From: Opitutaceae bacterium
GTDB lineage: Bacteria; Verrucomicrobiota; Verrucomicrobiia; Opitutales; Opitutaceae
Assembly: GCA_020847775.1 (NCBI GenBank)
Contig: JADLBI010000131.1
Span: 1 to 9,744, forward strand
Direction: 5' to 3'
DNA length: 9,744 bases
Part shown: positions 6,644 to 9,744 of the stretch, piece by piece
How the letters are laid out: each line of letters opens with the position of its first letter
How positions within the stretch are numbered: the first letter of the stretch is position 1
Notes under the pieces: model-generated
What the model saw: only the letters and a program-made list of their open reading frames with translations
Told to the model about the DNA's origin: nothing
The model's database searches: none
Made by a program: the position numbers and the translations under genes

Positions 6644-7770
6644 CACAACCCTTTCTCGTAAAGCCGCAGGGTCTGCACGCGCTTCCCGCCCACCCGTTCG
6701 ATCAACGCGATGGTTTCATGATTGTCCTCCAGAATCCACGAAAACTCCATCCGCTGGAAATGCGGCACCGCATGCAACAACTGGTGATACCGCCGGATGA
6801 ACAATATAGGCAGCCCCAGCCGGCGCGCCTTCTGCCTCACCCCCAGCATGAAAAGCCGCACGCCCGTCACCCGCCTGCGTTGCGTGAGCAACGGCCACCA
6901 GCCCCACGGCCACAACCGCCCGCCAATGCGCTGGATGATCTCGTTCATGTCGGGAATCTCCACCATCATGCCCAGCGGTTCCCCGTCGCGCTCGGCAAAC
7001 AGGATCAACTCGGGATTGATGAACAACCGGTAGGCTTGGGCATACTTTAAAAATTCCTTTTGGGAGATCGGCTGCGCGCCCCAATTGTCCCGCCACGCCT
7101 CCGCGAAAATTCGCTCCATCCGCCCCGCCTCGGCGGGCAGATCGTTCATGTTCACCGGACGCAACGTCACGCCCTGCGCCACCCGTTCGGCCACCGCGCA
7201 CATCCGGTTGAACGGCTCCATCTTAAAATCGCCGCGCCCGATGCGGTAAACCAGCAGGTCTTTCGCCTTCGCGTAATGCGCGGATTCCAGTAGCGCGCGA
7301 TAATACGGCGGCGTGTAGGCCATGCCCGCCATCGGCGCGTGCTCGAAACCGTCCAACAACACCCCGGCCTCGTCCTGAATGCTGAAATTCGCCGGACCGC
7401 GCGCCACCCGCAATCCCCGCCCGCGCAACCAATCCTCCGCCGCGGCCAACAGCGCGGCCGCCGTGGCCGGGGCATCCTCGCATTCGAAAAACCCGAAGAA
7501 GCCCGCGCCGTCATCATGCGCCGCCAAATGCCGCGTGTTGTGCAATGCCGCGATCCGTCCGACCGCTTCGCCCCCGCGATAAGCGAGAAATAACTCGCCC
7601 GCGGAGTGCTTAAAAAATTCGCCCTTCACCGGATCCAACTGCGGGCGCAAATCCGCCAACAGCGGCGGCACCCAGGCGGACAACCCGCGATAAAATCGCG
7701 ACGGCAGGCGCAAAAAAATCTCCCGCTCGCGCCGGTCCCGCACGGGCGCGATCCGCACCGCCCCGCTCAT
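6643..7770 (-). CDS. YghO-like GNAT-fold N-acyltransferase, ceramide-synthase candidate
   Basis: Acyl-CoA (or acyl-ACP) N-acyltransferase superfamily protein, 375 residues. Family landmarks in order are RLPSRFYRG (21-29) and WVPPLL (33-38) near the N-terminus, ELFLAYRGGEAVGRIAA (59-75), GFFGFFEC (90-97), GPANFSIQDEAGVLLDGFE (125-143), PPYY (154-157), WRDNWG (226-231), a second beta-strand unit EPLGMMVEIPDMNE (264-277), RLFMLGVRQKARRLGL (305-320) in the likely acyl-donor region, and SWILEDN (344-350) before GGKRVQTLRLYEK. This is the signature of a widespread, mostly hypothetical GNAT-like family that includes E. coli YghO. From memory, the Caulobacter bacterial ceramide synthase (bCerS) is a related GNAT-like acyltransferase; I cannot verify that here. 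Position directly after an AOS gene, with an ATGA overlap at 7767-7770, fits N-acylation of the amino lipid. An in-frame GTG at 7788 was rejected because GGGAGG lies 7 nt before ATG 7770. Confidence 0.82.
   Translation of the reverse strand: MSGAVRIAPVRDRREREIFLRLPSRFYRGLSAWVPPLLADLRPQLDPVKGEFFKHSAGELFLAYRGGEAVGRIAALHNTRHLAAHDDGAGFFGFFECEDAPATAAALLAAAEDWLRGRGLRVARGPANFSIQDEAGVLLDGFEHAPMAGMAYTPPYYRALLESAHYAKAKDLLVYRIGRGDFKMEPFNRMCAVAERVAQGVTLRPVNMNDLPAEAGRMERIFAEAWRDNWGAQPISQKEFLKYAQAYRLFINPELILFAERDGEPLGMMVEIPDMNEIIQRIGGRLWPWGWWPLLTQRRRVTGVRLFMLGVRQKARRLGLPILFIRRYHQLLHAVPHFQRMEFSWILEDNHETIALIERVGGKRVQTLRLYEKGL
6649..6654 (-). promoter_or_regulatory. Ribosome binding site of the PAP2 gene
   Basis: On the minus strand AAAGGG lies 5 nt before ATG 6643 and only 2 nt before the alternative GTG 6646, which decides the start in favour of ATG. 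The site is inside the end of the acyltransferase gene, and the stop and start share one base (TGATG), indicating translational coupling. Confidence 0.6.
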
Positions 7771-9744
7771 GCGCGCGCCTCCCGCCACTGCGCCCGAATC
7801 TCCGCCAGCGTGTCGGCCGTCTCCCGCAGTTGCGCTTCGGTGTGCCCGGACGTGATGAAGAACCGCAACCGCGCCTTACCCTCCTCCACCGCGGGATGAA
7901 AGATCGGTTGCACGTTGATGCCGCGCTCAACGAGGGATTGGCTCAAATGCAAGGCCAGTTCGGACGAACCCGTCAGGCAGGGCACGACGGCCGAGTGTCG
8001 GCTCAGCCCGGTGTCGATACCGCGCTCCCGGCACAATTCGCGGAAAAATTCGCTGCGCGCCCGCAGTCGCCGCGGCCGCTCCGGCTGCCCGCCCAACAAA
8101 CGCAAGGCCGCCAAGGCCGCCGCCGTGTTGGCCGGCGATAGGCCCACGCTGTAAACGAAACCAGGCAGGGTGTAGCGCAGGTAGTCGATCAGCGCCGCCT
8201 CGCCCGCGACATAGCCGCCGCAACTGGCCAGCGCCTTCGACAGCGTGCCCATCCACAAATCCACCGCCGACCGCGGCACGCCAAAATGCTCCCCGGCCCC
8301 CCGCCCCGTCGCCCCGAGCACGCCCAGCGAATGCGCCTCGTCCACTAGCAGCAGCGCCCCGTGCCTTTGTTTCAGCGCGATCACCTCGTCGAGCGGCGCG
8401 AGATCGCCGTCCATGCTGTAAACCCCTTCCACCACGACCAATGCCCGGCGCGCCTTCGGCCGCTCGATCTCCAGCAGCCGGGCCAGCGCCGCGACGTCGT
8501 TGTGCGGAAACACCAGACGGCGCGCGCCCGACAACCGCGCCCCGCTCACGATGCAATCGTGCGCGAGACTGTCATGGATCACGATGTCCTCCGGCCCGAA
8601 CAAGTGGCTGATCAGCGTGACGTTCGTCGCGTGACCGCTCACCAGCGTGAGCGCGTCGTCACAACCGAGAAAGTCGGCGAGCGTCCGCTCCAACTCCCGA
8701 TGCAAGGGCCGTTCGCCCGAGGCGACGCGGCTCGCCGAGGCCGACGTGCCGTAGCGCCGCACCGCATCGGCCGCCGCCGCGTTGACCGCCGGATCACCGG
8801 CGAGATCCAGGTAATTGTAAGAGGAAAAATTGATGAAATCGCGCCCACCGATGCGCGTGGTCGCCGCCGCCACCCCTTCGTGGACATGGAAATACGGCAT
8901 GGCGAAACCCGCGGTCGCGAGCGCCGCCTTGCGCGCGGCGAGTTCCTTCACCTCCGGCCAAGCCGCCGCCGCGGAACTTGTTTCGGCCACCGCGCCCAAC
9001 ACCCGCGCTTCCACGCCGCGCCATTGCGCCACCAACACGCCTTGCGCATCCCGCAAATCGAAATCACCCAGCAACCGGTCCGCCGTGGCACTGGTCAATC
9101 GGCCCGCGCAAAACAGATTCCCCTCCGACGGCCAGGGCAGCAGTTGGCGGAATTCGGCAAAGCCGGTCGCCACCGCGGACAACCCGCGATTCTCCGCCAA
9201 CCAGTAAAGCGCCAATTGCAGCATCCCGTCGATCAGCCTCACCGGATCCGCATGACCGGTAATCCAACCGCACACCTGCGTCGCCCCCACCTCCGGGGTG
9301 TCCGCCAAGGCGCGGAGCGACGGTCCATGAAAACCAAACTCCTCGTGGAAATGCGCCAGCGAAAGTCCGCCGCGTTTGAGCGGCTCAGTAGGCAGGAGCG
9401 CCAACGGCTCGGCCGCCGCCTCCACCGCGCCGCTGGCCAGCACGACACCATCCGTCCGCACCACAAATCCCCCCGCCGCATCATCTACCCGGTCCAGCTC
9501 CAGCGTATCAGACCGCACTTCGCATGGCATCAGCACCTTGCCGCGCACCAACCGCGCGGGCAGCGGCCTCTCCGCCAACGCCACTGTCACCAGCGCGGCG
9601 AGCGGCAACAGCGCGCGCCCCTCCGGACGATGCTCCAGCAGCCACGGCTGCGCGGCCACCGTCAACGTGCGGCGCAGCGACGGCACCGACACCCCGGGCA
9701 CCGCCTGATCGAGAAACTCCGCCAACTCCCGCACCGTGAGGGTC
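7767..9744 (-). CDS. Polyketide synthase C-terminus: dehydratase domain fused to alpha-oxoamine synthase, 5'-truncated
   Basis: C-terminal end of a large protein; the frame stays open to the window edge, so further PKS domains probably lie upstream. Numbering is from GTG 9734, a valine codon here. Residues about 15-248 form a double-hotdog PKS dehydratase: HRPEGRALLP (35-44) matches HxxxGxxxxP with catalytic His35, FHGPSLRAL lies at 135-143, and Asp169 with Gln173 forms the second DxxxQ motif. Residues about 280-650 form a PLP-dependent alpha-oxoamine synthase: NFSSYNYLDLAG (302-313), GTSASASRVASGERPLH (329-345), PLP-stacking His392, Asp465/His468 in LLVDEAHSLG, Schiff-base Lys500 in GTLSKALASCGGY, and RLRFFITSGH (622-631) with the probable carboxylate-binding Arg. 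The whole catalytic set is intact. Such enzymes condense an acyl thioester with Ser, Ala or Gly, losing CO2; which amino acid is used cannot be told. No ACP motif lies between the domains. Biotin BioF is excluded by the fused DH. Confidence 0.88.
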   Translation of the reverse strand, partial: TLTVRELAEFLDQAVPGVSVPSLRRTLTVAAQPWLLEHRPEGRALLPLAALVTVALAERPLPARLVRGKVLMPCEVRSDTLELDRVDDAAGGFVVRTDGVVLASGAVEAAAEPLALLPTEPLKRGGLSLAHFHEEFGFHGPSLRALADTPEVGATQVCGWITGHADPVRLIDGMLQLALYWLAENRGLSAVATGFAEFRQLLPWPSEGNLFCAGRLTSATADRLLGDFDLRDAQGVLVAQWRGVEARVLGAVAETSSAAAAWPEVKELAARKAALATAGFAMPYFHVHEGVAAATTRIGGRDFINFSSYNYLDLAGDPAVNAAAADAVRRYGTSASASRVASGERPLHRELERTLADFLGCDDALTLVSGHATNVTLISHLFGPEDIVIHDSLAHDCIVSGARLSGARRLVFPHNDVAALARLLEIERPKARRALVVVEGVYSMDGDLAPLDEVIALKQRHGALLLVDEAHSLGVLGATGRGAGEHFGVPRSAVDLWMGTLSKALASCGGYVAGEAALIDYLRYTLPGFVYSVGLSPANTAAALAALRLLGGQPERPRRLRARSEFFRELCRERGIDTGLSRHSAVVPCLTGSSELALHLSQSLVERGINVQPIFHPAVEEGKARLRFFITSGHTEAQLRETADTLAEIRAQWREARA
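7778..7783 (-). promoter_or_regulatory. Ribosome binding site of the acyltransferase gene
   Basis: GGGAGG on the minus strand, 7 nt before ATG 7770. It is a strong Shine-Dalgarno match inside the last codons of the PKS-AOS gene and selects ATG 7770 over the upstream GTG 7788, which would lie before the site. With the ATGA stop-start overlap at 7770-7767 it points to coupled translation of the two enzymes. Confidence 0.7.

Noticed and set aside
5924..6661. Open frame of 245 codons on the plus strand opposite the PAP2 gene
   Set aside because: Arg/Pro/Gln-rich with no membrane segments or motifs, while the opposite strand carries intact catalytic motifs.
7040..7062. AT-rich patch within the acyltransferase gene as an internal promoter
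   Set aside because: It is explained by Lys/Phe codons, and no convincing -35/-10 pair is seen on either strand.
7767..8900. Biotin synthesis BioF (8-amino-7-oxononanoate synthase)
   Set aside because: The fold matches, but fusion to a PKS dehydratase and the absence of bio genes nearby argue for a secondary or lipid pathway.
9732..9734. GTG at 9734 as the start of the DH-AOS protein
   Set aside because: The frame stays open to the window end, and a start here would cut into the N-terminal part of the dehydratase fold.
1..9744. CRISPR arrays, tRNA or rRNA genes, insertion sequences and attachment sites
   Set aside because: I saw no direct repeats with regular spacing, cloverleaf-like segments, transposase motifs or terminal inverted repeats; coding sequence fills nearly the whole window.

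Overview
The window is a dense, GC-rich (roughly two-thirds G+C by eye) bacterial locus with two converging operons and almost no intergenic DNA; the longest gap is 25 nt. Two outer membranes' worth of envelope parts (TolC-type outer membrane protein, periplasmic adaptor) show a Gram-negative cell plan. The mix of DevBCA-type exporter, PKS and sphingolipid-like genes, with strong G/C third positions, would fit a verrucomicrobial (Opitutales-like), planctomycetal, myxobacterial or similar environmental genome. This taxonomic guess is weak and rests on general impression only.

Left half, plus strand (1-5721): a five-gene export operon. It runs from a 5'-truncated TolC/OEP outer membrane factor, through a DevB-like periplasmic adaptor and two different DevC-like permeases in tandem, to a DevA-like ABC ATPase that carries an extra C-terminal cyclic-nucleotide-binding (CNB) domain. 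In Nostoc/Anabaena the DevBCA-HgdD machine exports heterocyst glycolipids made by the HglE polyketide synthase, so this exporter type already suggests a polyketide or lipid cargo.

Right half, minus strand (9744 down to 5708): a translationally coupled three-gene biosynthetic unit. First is the C-terminal end of a large protein, read as a polyketide-synthase dehydratase (DH) domain fused directly to a PLP-dependent alpha-oxoamine synthase (AOS; the serine palmitoyltransferase / 8-amino-7-oxononanoate synthase fold). Next is a YghO-like GNAT-fold acyltransferase, then a PAP2-superfamily integral membrane enzyme with the motif set of inositolphosphorylceramide synthases. The first two genes overlap by ATGA, and the second and third meet at TGATG.

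My reading of the whole is a candidate sphingolipid-like pathway in which a PKS, not ordinary fatty acid synthesis, builds the chain. The AOS would release it by decarboxylative condensation with an amino acid to give a 2-amino-3-keto long-chain base. The GNAT protein would N-acylate the base, the PAP2 enzyme would add or exchange a phospho-head group at the membrane, and the convergent Dev/TolC machine, possibly gated by a cyclic nucleotide, would move the product into the envelope. The domain calls are read directly from motifs; the pathway and its link to the exporter are inference. Both ends of the locus are cut by the window edges, so the upstream PKS domains and the promoters of both operons are not visible.
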